DNA from: Mesorhizobium sp. STM 4661
Lineage (GTDB): Bacteria > Pseudomonadota > Alphaproteobacteria > Rhizobiales > Rhizobiaceae
Assembly: GCF_000359125.1 (NCBI RefSeq)
Contig: NZ_CAAF010000070.1
Coordinates: 38,047 to 102,046 of the forward strand
Direction: 5' to 3'
DNA: 64,000 bases
Part shown: in pieces, positions 41,241-48,598 of the stretch
Position numbering within the stretch: the stretch's first letter is position 1
Layout of the letters: the number at the start of each line of letters is the position of its first letter
Notes under the pieces: model-generated
The model's input: the letters and a program-made list of their open reading frames with translations, nothing else
Told to the model about the DNA's origin: nothing
The model's database searches: none
Position numbers and translations under genes: made by a program

Positions 41241-42155
41241 ATGCGGCGTTGTCGGGCCATGCCGGTACGAACCGTGTGTCTCGCCGCCGCCGGCGGCGCC
41301 GGCGTGCTCGCGGCGCTTGCGTCGGTGCTGATCTGGTCGAACGGGCTGCCCGGCCGAATGAGCGGTGAAGCCGCGGCCATCAACGCGGCTGTCGGAACCA
41401 ACTATCGTTGCCCGGTCCAAAATTACCTGCGCTTGGGCGAGTCGCGCGCCTGCGTGCTGAACCTTCCCTCTCGCGATCCTGCTGACGCGGATGTTGTTCT
41501 GTTGGGAAATTCGCATGCGCAAATGTACGCGCCTGTATGGGAGTCCATATTGGCCGAGAGAGGCTTGAACGGCCTTCTGGTTCCGGCGAATGGCTGTCTG
41601 CCGACGGTGTCCGTCAACATCTCGCGCGGTTGTATCGATGTGGCCGCCGGCAATCTTCGCGAACTCGGCAAGCTTTCGAAAGCCAAGACCGTCATTCTCG
41701 GTTTGACCTGGGCACATGCTGAGAAGGGGCTGGTCGATGCCGACGGAAAAAGGCTCGACAATCGGGATGACGTGGAACTCGTCCGCGGGCTCGACGATCT
41801 GATCGGTCGCCTGCGGGGATTTGGCAAGAAAGTCGTTTTGATTGGCCCGATCGCCTACCCCGGATGGGATCTTCCTTCCGAGCTGAGCCGTGACCTCGCT
41901 TTCGGCCGGCCCCTGGAAAAATTGACATATCTGCCGGCAGGCGAGTTCCAACGGCAGTACGGGGCGGTCGTCCAGCATTTCCAAACGCGCCGCGATATCG
42001 GCTTCGCCCGTCCGGACACGGTGCTGTGCGATGCAAGCAAATGCAATTATGTTCTGGATGGACGATCCATGTTTGCGGATGCAAGTCACATTGCAGAAGC
42101 GGAATTGTTCCGGTTTCGCTCCATCTTCACTGAAGCGCTTGCCACGCGACGCTGA
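41241..42155 (+). CDS. Stand-alone SGNH domain protein, resembling the C-terminal half of an acyltransferase-3/SGNH fusion
   Basis: This 304-residue protein has one N-terminal membrane helix (VCLAAAGGAGVLAALASVLIW), the SNGLPGR linker usually found just after the last helix of OafA-type acyltransferases, then a periplasmic SGNH domain: VVLLGNSHAQMYAPVW (block I Ser), paired Cys (CLPTV...GC and LCDASKCNY), and a C-terminal DASHI (Asp/His). The ten-helix acyltransferase-3 part is absent. It could act with the cytoplasmic acetyltransferases in polysaccharide O-acetylation, or be a truncated remnant; the intact frame argues for function. An ATG at 41259 is also possible as start. Confidence 0.72.
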   Translation: MRRCRAMPVRTVCLAAAGGAGVLAALASVLIWSNGLPGRMSGEAAAINAAVGTNYRCPVQNYLRLGESRACVLNLPSRDPADADVVLLGNSHAQMYAPVWESILAERGLNGLLVPANGCLPTVSVNISRGCIDVAAGNLRELGKLSKAKTVILGLTWAHAEKGLVDADGKRLDNRDDVELVRGLDDLIGRLRGFGKKVVLIGPIAYPGWDLPSELSRDLAFGRPLEKLTYLPAGEFQRQYGAVVQHFQTRRDIGFARPDTVLCDASKCNYVLDGRSMFADASHIAEAELFRFRSIFTEALATRR

Positions 42156-42170
42156 ACCTTGACGCCGCGA

Positions 42171-42521
42171 TTACGGCAATCCGCCAGCGAGCCTCTTTGT
42201 CCAGCCTGCGACCGTCAAGCCGCATGCCATGCCGGCACAATCGGCAAACCAGTCGAACATACTCATATCGCGCCCTATCAATTGCATGCCCTGGAGGAGC
42301 TCGATCGCGGCGCCGGTAAGCGCGAGAAGGACAATCAGCCTTGCCTTGTGTTCCGGCCAGCCGAGGCTTCCCAGAGCCGTCAGCACGGCAAAGGCGGCGG
42401 CGTGGTTGAGCTTGTCGTGATCGGACGTGAAGGCCATGCCGAACTCCTGCAAGAACCGCACCGGCGAGAGGGCGAGCAGAAGGACAAAAGCCAGCATGAT
42501 CAGAAAAATGGCCCTTGCCAT
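42171..42521 (-). CDS. VanZ-like family membrane protein
   Basis: This 116-residue protein has four hydrophobic segments and the VanZ-like pattern DKLNHAAAFAVLTALGSLGWPEHKARLIVLLALTGAAIELLQ, then GRDMSMFDWFADCAGMACG. VanZ-like proteins are common near exopolysaccharide genes. The start is uncertain (ATG 42521 chosen; a longer TTG form is unlikely). Its presence adds to the surface-polysaccharide theme of the fibre region. Confidence 0.75.
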   Translation of the reverse strand: MARAIFLIMLAFVLLLALSPVRFLQEFGMAFTSDHDKLNHAAAFAVLTALGSLGWPEHKARLIVLLALTGAAIELLQGMQLIGRDMSMFDWFADCAGMACGLTVAGWTKRLAGGLP

Positions 42522-43128
42522 CAATGGAAGAGAGTCTGCGCGCAACAAGATACAGTCAATCCTTCATCTGAAAAGTCGGATGCGTCAGCATGGTTTGAAC
42601 CCGGAACTCGCTCCCTGCGCTGCCGAAACCCATGCGATTTCGAATTCGCCACACGAGTGTGTCGAAGCTATGAAGGTTACCCGTTCAGGCGGGAGAATTG
42701 CAACCTCCGGCTCTTGCGATCTCCAATAGCGACTCGGTCCGAAAGCTTTCTTTTCCGATTGCACGCCACGCTTAATGACGTATGGACCGTCCGGTCCAGG
42801 CGCTCTTGTTCGGCTGGAGGTCCAGCGCTTCTGTTTCCGCCGGGTCGCACGCCGCCACCTCCCGCTTGGCCAAACCAGGGTGCAATCTTACCCGACAGGA
42901 CGTCGCGCCGGTGGCCGGCAAAGCGGCCGCTGTCGAAGCAACCAAACACTTCGCCACCCGTTGACCCATGCTGGGCTCACCCCAGCTACTCCAGAACCTG
43001 CCCGTCTCGGTTCGCGCCGGGTCGGGCCTTTTTTGCTTCGGGCAAATGCCGCATAATAGCCGGGGCGAAGGGAACACAACCGCAGCGAGCGCGTTCGGTG
43101 TGTTGGTGGAACCCCGCGGAGCCCTGCC
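42522..43128. other. 607-base stretch with repeats and a plus-strand terminator, no convincing gene
   Basis: It holds several palindromes (GGACCG-TC-CGGTCC near 42783-42796, CTGGG-ctca-CCCAG at 42971-42984) and, at 43000-43034, GCCCG...CGGGC followed by TTTTTT, a plus-strand rho-independent terminator. A 60-codon plus frame ends at 42964 just before it, without a good SD. About 45 bases at 43034-43080 recur near 44950-44995. A structured RNA or a decayed mobile element is possible; I cannot decide. Confidence 0.35.
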
Positions 43129-43227
43129 ATGAAACGCATCTATAAAAAGCCGACGCTGGTGAAACACGAAAAGCTTACCAGGCTGACCGCGCAAATCATT
43201 GCGTCCGGGGTCGTATTGGGCGAGTGA
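43129..43227 (+). CDS. Putative RiPP precursor peptide, second copy, inside prophage
   Basis: This 32-residue peptide starts MKRIYKKPTLVKHEKL and continues TRLTAQIIASGVVLGE. The leader shows Y5-x2-P8-x-L10 and Thr20 in the lasso-type spacing; position 14 is Glu in place of Gly. The first 16 residues match the peptide at 32439-32546 at 11 positions, including YxKPTLVK and KL. The putative core is short and hydrophobic with its only acidic residue at the very end, so it is not an ordinary lasso core. GCGGAGCCCTGCC precedes the ATG as a moderate SD. No maturation genes are nearby. Confidence 0.6.
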   Translation: MKRIYKKPTLVKHEKLTRLTAQIIASGVVLGE

Positions 43228-43308
43228 TTTCCAGGCTTTGCTGACCGGCAGCGCCAGACCTGGATTTCTTGCGCCACGGCTGAATGCTGATCTCTGAGGG
43301 GGAGAAAA

Positions 43309-43752
43309 ATGAAACACAGCGTAAAGGACGCGCGGGAAGACCCGGCCGAGCCGTACCCTCGCGACGCCTATCTCAGTACATTGGTGAAGTTTGCCGAGGG
43401 CAATCTGGAAATCGGCATGACGCTGTTCATACGCGGCACTGTCATCGCCGGCACCATGATCAGCGGCAGGAAGTATTTTGAGGAACTCAGCCGGCAGATG
43501 CGCAGCGCCTCGATACAAGGGTCGAGCGACCCCGCCGACCTGCAGGACGTTCTGGGCCGCGCCATGATGGATTTCGCCGACATGTACCCCAAGGCTGGCG
43601 AGGAGTCGGAACCCGGGAGCCCGCCACGGTCGTTTCTCCACCTGCGCAACGCGCGGATTTTCCAGGCCGCGAACCACTTGCGCTCGAACGGTCAGCTCAT
43701 GCGACTGAGGCTCGATGCGGTCGATGGCTATTTCATGGGGAACATTGAATAG
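43309..43752 (+). CDS. Hypothetical protein with weak GvpU-like resemblance
   Basis: This 147-residue soluble protein has a conserved-looking N-terminal half (LSTLVKFAEGNLEIGMTLFIRGTVIAGTMISGRKYFEELSRQM) that resembles the gas vesicle accessory protein GvpU pattern; no other gas vesicle genes are present, so the resemblance may only reflect a shared fold. The C-terminal 45 residues (HLRNARIFQAANHLRSNGQLMRLRLDAVDGYFMG) are duplicated as a decayed fragment at 44993-45125. GGGGGAG precedes the ATG. Its end overlaps the convergent short fibre gene by 20 bases. Confidence 0.55.
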   Translation: MKHSVKDAREDPAEPYPRDAYLSTLVKFAEGNLEIGMTLFIRGTVIAGTMISGRKYFEELSRQMRSASIQGSSDPADLQDVLGRAMMDFADMYPKAGEESEPGSPPRSFLHLRNARIFQAANHLRSNGQLMRLRLDAVDGYFMGNIE

Positions 43753-44179
43753 TGGGGCGTGGTTTTAGCGTTGCGCCATCGCCGCCGTTCGCCTCGCCCA
43801 CAATATCGCCCAGCGTGTTATCGGAGAGGCAGAAGGCGAGCATGATGGGATCGGCGCCGATCACCGGATCACATGTTTCGAAGACATAGACGAAGCGGGC
43901 CGACACCCTGCCCTGCTGCACGTACACTGTCGTGCCCTTCTGCATAGTGCTGGCGCTGCGAGCGTCGGCGGCGCGATACCAGTGGCCTTCGGTCACCGTA
44001 TAGATGCCGTTCTGCGTGGCATTCGTCTGATCCTTGACCAGCACGCGGTCGCCAACCTGAGCCGCCACGCTGTCGACGGTCTGCAGGCCGTAGAGGGCAA
44101 TGCTGGCCGTGGTCGCGAGGCGCACGGGGTCACGCTCGCCGGACAACAGACGAACGGCGGCAGTTGCAGGTCGGGCCAT
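43733..44179 (-). CDS. Short tail fibre N-terminal domain, partial duplicate
   Basis: This 148-residue protein is homologous to residues 1-130 of the full fibre (MARPATAAVRLLSGERDPVRLATTAS, DRVLVKDQTNATQNGIYTVTEGHWYRAADARSASTMQKGTTVYV) but ends shortly after. It therefore keeps only the tail-attachment domain, with a new C-terminus (LGDIVGEANGGDGATLKPRPTIQ). It may be an adaptor to which other tail spikes bind, or the remnant of a second fibre whose body was lost. ATG 44179 has GGAG 8 bases upstream. It sits 68 bases downstream of the partial virion protein gene at 44248. Confidence 0.72.
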   Translation of the reverse strand: MARPATAAVRLLSGERDPVRLATTASIALYGLQTVDSVAAQVGDRVLVKDQTNATQNGIYTVTEGHWYRAADARSASTMQKGTTVYVQQGRVSARFVYVFETCDPVIGADPIMLAFCLSDNTLGDIVGEANGGDGATLKPRPTIQCSP

Positions 44180-44198
44180 AAGGCTCGCTCCATAAAAA

Positions 44199-44218
44199 AG
44201 TCCCGCGAACGCGAGGCT
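44199..44218 (-). terminator. Terminator-like hairpin before the short fibre copy
   Basis: AGTCCCGCG-aa-CGCGAGGCT forms an imperfect stem followed on the minus strand by TTTTTT. It is the counterpart of the hairpin at 41190-41209 and shares the AGCCTCG half, so it was copied together with the fibre 5-prime end. Confidence 0.5.
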
Positions 44219-44247
44219 AAAAAGATTTTGGTGATGATCGCGGAGGC

Positions 44248-44931
44248 TCAGTAGTTTTTGCCTGCGCCCTTTGCGATTCCTGCCTGGACGATCGCCTTCG
44301 CCGTTTTGCTGCGCCAATCAGCTTCGGCCGCCTGCCTTGCGACCGGATTACCCATCTTGCCGATGAGGCCGAGGCCGCTCTGCCGGATCGCCTCGAACGC
44401 GCTGGTGTCAGCTGGATCGCTCTGCGCGATGATGCCGAGGTAAGCGGCCTGCACCTCGGCCCACTGGCTCTGCTCGTAGTCATCGCGGCGCGCCTGCTGC
44501 CTGACGGCCATCCGCACAGAGCCGGTCGAGCGAAGGACTTCCTTCTGTTTGGCGAAATTGGCGCGCTGGCCCTCGGGCACGTTCAACAAGGTGCTGTCGA
44601 AGAGTTCGTCGAAAAGGCCGGGCTTGACGAGCTGGCCGGTGCGCGGATCGACCCGACCGTACATCGCGTCGTGCAGGCCGCTGCCATCGGCTGGCGCGTT
44701 GTTTTCCGCCTCGTTTTCTGCCTGGGCGATTTGAGCGTTCAGCTTCCGACCGATGATGTCGGCGTCGAATGCATCCTGCTGCTCTCTCTGCTGCCGATAG
44801 CGCTTAGCGACGGCGGAAAGCTCGTCACCGAAACCTTGCATTGCGGCGCCGACCGGCGAGCCCTGCGGATAAGAAACCACATTGCCGCTATCGAGCCGGC
44901 GTTGCGCAAGCTGGAGGGGAATGGTTGCCAT
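44248..44931 (-). CDS. Internal virion/ejection-type protein, N-terminal partial copy
   Basis: This 227-residue protein is clearly homologous to residues 1-230 of the 877-residue protein at 58955-61588: MATIPLQLAQRRLDSGNVV, GSPVGAAMQGFGDELSAVAKRY, a charged coiled coil, then GLHDAMYGRVDPRTGQLVKPGLFDELFDSTLLNVPEGQRANFAKQK. It then stops with its own end (GIAKGAGKNY). It lies where T7-like phages place core proteins, just before the tail fibre. It could be a functional small core protein or a truncated copy. ATG 44931 aligns with the full copy. Confidence 0.75.
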   Translation of the reverse strand: MATIPLQLAQRRLDSGNVVSYPQGSPVGAAMQGFGDELSAVAKRYRQQREQQDAFDADIIGRKLNAQIAQAENEAENNAPADGSGLHDAMYGRVDPRTGQLVKPGLFDELFDSTLLNVPEGQRANFAKQKEVLRSTGSVRMAVRQQARRDDYEQSQWAEVQAAYLGIIAQSDPADTSAFEAIRQSGLGLIGKMGNPVARQAAEADWRSKTAKAIVQAGIAKGAGKNY

Positions 44932-44944
44932 TTGATCGTTTCCT

Positions 44945-45125
44945 TTGCTCTGGCAAATCGCGCATAAACGCGGGCGAAGGGAACACAAACGCGCCCGCCA
45001 CGGTCGTTTATCCACCTTCGCGAGGTCCGGATTTCCAGGCCGCGAACCACTTGCCTTCGAATGGCCAGTTCATGCGACAGCGGCTCGATGCGATCGATGG
45101 TTATTTCATGGGAAATATTGAATAG
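44945..45125 (+). pseudogene. Decayed copy of the 43034-43752 segment (RiPP-like plus GvpU-like cassette)
   Basis: Bases 44950-44995 resemble 43034-43080, and bases 44993-45125 resemble 43617-43752, including the codons for the final PPRSF(L/I)HLR and QAANHL(R/P)SNGQ(L/F)MR(L/Q)RLDA(V/I)DGYFMGNIE. The roughly 540 bases between these parts, which hold the RiPP-like peptide and most of the GvpU-like gene in the intact copy, are missing. The remaining frame also carries a shift, so it does not encode a protein. Confidence 0.7.
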
Positions 45126-45144
45126 CGTTGCGTTGGGCTAAGAC

Positions 45145-45270
45145 TTAAAGCCAAGGCAGCATGGCGATGGCAAGGAGTGAGGGTAAAAACAGCATTACCA
45201 TCATGATGAAGAACGGCCAAAAACCGGGGCCTGAGAAATACTCCTCGACCTGGTGGCGCAGCTCTTTCAT
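45145..45270 (-). CDS. 41-residue membrane protein, hypothetical
   Basis: This is a tiny protein with a charged N-terminus (MKELRHQVEEYFSGPGF) and one strongly hydrophobic helix (FFIMMVMLFLPSLLAIAML). GGAGG lies 4 bases before the ATG. It follows the methyltransferase stop... start at 45282 by 11 bases on the same strand and is probably co-transcribed with it. No family recognised. Confidence 0.5.
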   Translation of the reverse strand: MKELRHQVEEYFSGPGFWPFFIMMVMLFLPSLLAIAMLPWL

Positions 45271-45281
45271 CAAGCCTCCGA

Positions 45282-45995
45282 TTATTTGGATGAGCATAGC
45301 GCGCCGGCCATATATGCCATGCTGCGCGTCGCGGTCTTAGGTGCGAACCTGAGGAATTCAGTTCGCAGCTTATATTTCAACCATCCTTTCGACGGTCCAG
45401 CTAGGTGCTGTTCATAAGCGAGATCGTGGGCGAACGTCATCAGCTTTTCAACTTTGAGGCCGGATGTCTTCAGCAAGTTTTCGAAAGTTAATGGGGTGTA
45501 GAAATTGATGTGCCCGTAGGGTCCGGACATGCGGATTGCCTTGCTGAGATTTCGCGTATGCTCAAGGGGTATCTCGATATAGAGCTTCTTGCAGACCCGA
45601 GCAGCCTCCATCAAGAACATTCGCTCATGCTCGACGTGCTCCACGACATGGATTGCAAGGCCGAGATCGAACGACTTGTCTGGGTGCGGGATGTGGTAGC
45701 CGTCGAAGATATCCAGGTTGGCTAGGTTTGCGATCTTCCGGGCTTTGATCGCCTCGACGCCGCTTGTCGAGATCTCGACCGCTCCGAGGGTTTTACCGAG
45801 GCCGTTTTTGTTCAGTTTGTCGAGCACGGCGCCTTCTCCTGCCCCAATGTCAAGTATCGTTTCGAATCGCTGCTGCCCGATGATAGCCTCGATGTGACCC
45901 ACCGATTGCTTCGACGCGATCTCCCGTTTCGCGGCGACCTTTCCATCGGTGTAGTAGTCGTCATAAATCGCAATGATGCTGTCGGCGTTAGCCAT
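45282..45995 (-). CDS. Class I SAM-dependent methyltransferase, copy 2
   Basis: This 237-residue paralogue of the protein at 37023-37736 is collinear over its full length with the same SAM motif (ILDIGAGEGAVLDKL) and HVVEHVEHERMF. The two differ mostly by conservative changes, so both appear to be under selection. It lies on the same strand and at a similar distance from an O-acetyltransferase copy and a fibre domain, supporting duplication of a whole cassette. Confidence 0.85.
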   Translation of the reverse strand: MANADSIIAIYDDYYTDGKVAAKREIASKQSVGHIEAIIGQQRFETILDIGAGEGAVLDKLNKNGLGKTLGAVEISTSGVEAIKARKIANLANLDIFDGYHIPHPDKSFDLGLAIHVVEHVEHERMFLMEAARVCKKLYIEIPLEHTRNLSKAIRMSGPYGHINFYTPLTFENLLKTSGLKVEKLMTFAHDLAYEQHLAGPSKGWLKYKLRTEFLRFAPKTATRSMAYMAGALCSSK

Positions 45996-46120
45996 AGAAC
46001 GGTCCCTGCAACGCTTTTAGCGACCGTGCCATTTTCCGCGAACCACGTCTAGCGGTTGTCGAAACAACCGCGCCTTCCGTGCGTCATGAACTCGTGGTAG
46101 GGACCAACCCACCTCAAAGA

Positions 46121-46861
46121 ATGGGACACCGGATGCTCGGCAGACTGATCAAGAAAATTACACCCCTGCGTCGCATGTATTACCGATCATTGATCGCCAA
46201 GGGCATCGGTGGCCAATCTGACGAAGGGCAGATACTTCTGCAATTGGCAAAGGAGACCGACGCGCCGAAGACCTTCATTGAATTCGGGTTTCATCCGATC
46301 CAGTTCAATTGCGCGGCACTGATGGGCTCATTCAAGGGACTGCTGATTGATGCCAACAGCCAGCAGATTGCCGATGCACGGGCGGTGCTGCCATCCAACA
46401 TCCGCATTGAGGAACGCTTCCTTGACTTGGAAAATCTAGACTTCATCCGGAAGGCCTTCTCCAAGGTTGGCGTTCTCTCCATCGATATCGACGGCAATGA
46501 TTACTGGTTCCTCGAAAAGCTGCTGGATATCGAACCTTCAGTGATCTCGATAGAATATAACCCGAGCTTCTTGGACCGCTCGATCTCCGTGGTTTACGAC
46601 CCTGTTTTCGACCGCCATAGAAAGCATTCGACCGCTTGGTATCACGGTGCTTCTCTGACAGCGATGGCGAAGCTTTGCGCAACCAAGGGATACGGCCTTG
46701 CTGCGGTATCTGATGGCGGCGTCAATGCGTTTTTCACCAAGACCGGGAAACTTGACCCAAAGACCGCATGGAGGCCGTCCGAACTGCGGGCGAAGTGGTC
46801 AGGCACCACGCCGCAGCAGCAATGGGACGCAGTCAAACATCTGCCTTTTGTCGAGATATAG
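46121..46861 (+). CDS. FkbM-like methyltransferase family protein
   Basis: This 246-residue protein contains features of FkbM-type or related SAM-dependent methyltransferases: TFIEFGFHPIQFNCAALMGSFKGLLIDANSQQIADARAVLP (motif I and the following acidic strand), then FSKVGVLSIDIDGNDYWFLEKLLDIEPSVISIEYN. Such enzymes O-methylate sugars in polysaccharides or glycolipids. The start is uncertain: ATG 46121 chosen; ATG 46133 or a GTG at 46079 are possible. The base composition is lower in GC than the virion genes around it. It converges with the SGNH gene at 46833 and overlaps it by 29 bases. Confidence 0.68.
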   Translation: MGHRMLGRLIKKITPLRRMYYRSLIAKGIGGQSDEGQILLQLAKETDAPKTFIEFGFHPIQFNCAALMGSFKGLLIDANSQQIADARAVLPSNIRIEERFLDLENLDFIRKAFSKVGVLSIDIDGNDYWFLEKLLDIEPSVISIEYNPSFLDRSISVVYDPVFDRHRKHSTAWYHGASLTAMAKLCATKGYGLAAVSDGGVNAFFTKTGKLDPKTAWRPSELRAKWSGTTPQQQWDAVKHLPFVEI

Positions 46862-47483
46862 CGCGAACCGTCTCGACGCATTCGACTAGCAAAGGCCTCC
46901 AGTGCTGATAGCCGATCTCGGAGATATGGACCCCATCTGAAAAGCCGACCGACACCTCTAGCCCGGCTTTCGCCATCGACGTCCTGAATTCTTTGTCCAT
47001 ATCGAACACGATTGCCCGGCTACTCACGGCGCGGATTTCTGTGTTCTGGCGCTCGATCAGATCCCGGCTGAAACGATCGACATGCGCTCCTTGCTTGTCC
47101 GGTTCAGTGATCGTCAGGATCGCAAGCGGGATGTCGAGGCTGGCGCGTATCAGGGCATCCAACACGGACCTGAAATAGATCGTCCTCGACTGGAGATCGT
47201 CGCCCTCACGCCATTCCGAATCATTGATTCCTGCGCCGACTATGAGGCCGCCGACCTTGTCCCATACGCCATGCGATTTGATGCGGCTGACGATCGCGAG
47301 AACATCTGCGATGCGCGACCTTCCCACCGCCGCCATAGCAACATCAGGGGCACCGATTTGAGCTTGAGATGCCGCTACCAGGCTGTCACCCAGCAAGATG
47401 ATTGAACGCTGTCCGGACCTAGTGAGCTGGGCTATCAACTCTGCTTCCCGGTCTGCCCGCGTTCTTCCGAGGGCAGCCCTCAT
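46833..47483 (-). CDS. SGNH/GDSL hydrolase family protein
   Basis: This 216-residue esterase-like protein has block I IILLGDSLVAAS, block III GLIVGAGINDSEW and block V SDGVHISEIGYQHW, giving a complete Ser/Asn/Asp-His set. No signal peptide is evident in the chosen form, so it may be cytoplasmic or virion-associated. The start is uncertain; ATG 47483 is used and a TTG at 47594 would add 37 residues of doubtful sequence. Probable substrate is an acetylated sugar. Confidence 0.72.
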   Translation of the reverse strand: MRAALGRTRADREAELIAQLTRSGQRSIILLGDSLVAASQAQIGAPDVAMAAVGRSRIADVLAIVSRIKSHGVWDKVGGLIVGAGINDSEWREGDDLQSRTIYFRSVLDALIRASLDIPLAILTITEPDKQGAHVDRFSRDLIERQNTEIRAVSSRAIVFDMDKEFRTSMAKAGLEVSVGFSDGVHISEIGYQHWRPLLVECVETVRAISRQKADV

Positions 47484-47648
47484 AATGCCGATGGCCGGCT
47501 TAAGCGATCGATGCAATTTTTGTGCCCCAAGGTGTTTCCGCGCGGCCCATCTGCCACACCGCACCGCCCTTAGTCTAGTGCGACAGACTTGCAAAACGCC
47601 TTACCTTGCCACAAATGACCCTGAGGGAACAGGAAGGGAAATTTCGAC

Positions 47649-48047
47649 GTGGGATCGATTAGACAGTTCTTGTTCAGGGTCGCGGCAAAGCTAACGCCGC
47701 CTGCCGGTTTCCCTCCATCCACGCCTCTGATCAAACGCCTGTTGATTGGCGTCGCCGCAAAGGTATTTCCGCCGCCTCCCGATTTTGTATTCCCCTCAGC
47801 TGCACCCGTGGATAGTCTGGAGTTTGTCGCGGCAAGGCGTCATCTCAAGGAAAATCCGCCTTGCGGGGTAATCACCCGCTTGGATGACTTTGGAGCGGAC
47901 AATCGTTGCCCAGTTTGCGGCAGCGCGGACGGCATTTTTGAGGAGATTGAAGCTTGCTGGCCTCCAGCATCTTTCATCGCCTCTCATCCGACACTGCCAA
48001 ACACTGAGGGGCTGGTTTTGGTCAAACGCTCGCCGGTTTTTCACTGA
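47649..48047 (+). CDS. Hypothetical protein with CPVC motif
   Basis: This 132-residue protein with GTG start has GGAAGGG upstream. The N-terminal half is Pro-rich and basic; near residue 88 it has RCPVCGSADG, half of a possible zinc ribbon. It ends with its stop overlapping the acetyltransferase start (TGATG), so the two are coupled. I recognise no family. It has no counterpart beside the other acetyltransferase copy. Confidence 0.5.
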   Translation: MGSIRQFLFRVAAKLTPPAGFPPSTPLIKRLLIGVAAKVFPPPPDFVFPSAAPVDSLEFVAARRHLKENPPCGVITRLDDFGADNRCPVCGSADGIFEEIEACWPPASFIASHPTLPNTEGLVLVKRSPVFH

Positions 48048-48598
48048 TGCCGTTCGTTCCGCCTTCCCTTTTTCGTCTGCTCGGCATCAATGCTGGATCC
48101 GGCACGAAGATCAGCCTTCGGAGTGTCCGCACAGCCCGCCTCGGCCGCCACACCATCGGCGAGAATGGGATAATCAACTGCTACTTCTCATTCGACCGGC
48201 CAGGCGCGCAGATCACGATTGGGCGGGACTGCTACATCGGAAAGAGCCACCTCGTCGCAGCCGAGCGTGTATCCATCGGCAACGATGTTGTGATCTCTTG
48301 GGGTGTGACGATCGTCGACCACAATTCGCATTCCCTAGACTGGAAGCAGCGAGCGAAAGATGTTGCCGACTGGCGTCACGGCAAAAAGGATTGGACAGAC
48401 ATCGGCATCGCTCCGGTGACCATCGACGACAACGCATGGATCGGCATGGGTGTGACGATCCTTAAGGGCGTCACGATAGGCAAGGGAGCAGTCGTTGGCG
48501 CGGCTTCCGTGGTGACGAAAGATGTTGCGCCTTTCGCAGTTGTTGCCGGCAATCCAGCAAGACTCATTGAGATCAAACGCTCACCAGTGGCGCAATAG
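48047..48598 (+). CDS. Hexapeptide-repeat O-acetyltransferase, copy 2 (WbbJ/NodL-like)
   Basis: This 183-residue paralogue of 36476-37030 has the same opening MPFVPPSLFRL, the hexapeptide repeats, the VDHNSHSLDW segment with the catalytic-type His, and GVTIGKGAVVGAASVVTKDV. It differs mainly at the C-terminal 10 residues and in the middle repeats. It is coupled to the upstream CPVC protein. It overlaps the convergent chimeric ORF at 48573 by 26 bases. Confidence 0.85.
   Translation: MPFVPPSLFRLLGINAGSGTKISLRSVRTARLGRHTIGENGIINCYFSFDRPGAQITIGRDCYIGKSHLVAAERVSIGNDVVISWGVTIVDHNSHSLDWKQRAKDVADWRHGKKDWTDIGIAPVTIDDNAWIGMGVTILKGVTIGKGAVVGAASVVTKDVAPFAVVAGNPARLIEIKRSPVAQ

Noticed and set aside
42677..43677. 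Long minus-strand open frames opposite the GvpU-like gene and the 607-base gap
   Set aside because: They run across a terminator, the RiPP-like gene and a good plus-strand gene in antisense; Arg/Pro/Gly-rich composition is typical of shadow frames.
43309..43752. Gas vesicle function for the GvpU-like protein
   Set aside because: No gvpA or other gas vesicle genes are near; resemblance is limited to one segment, so only a weak likeness is reported.
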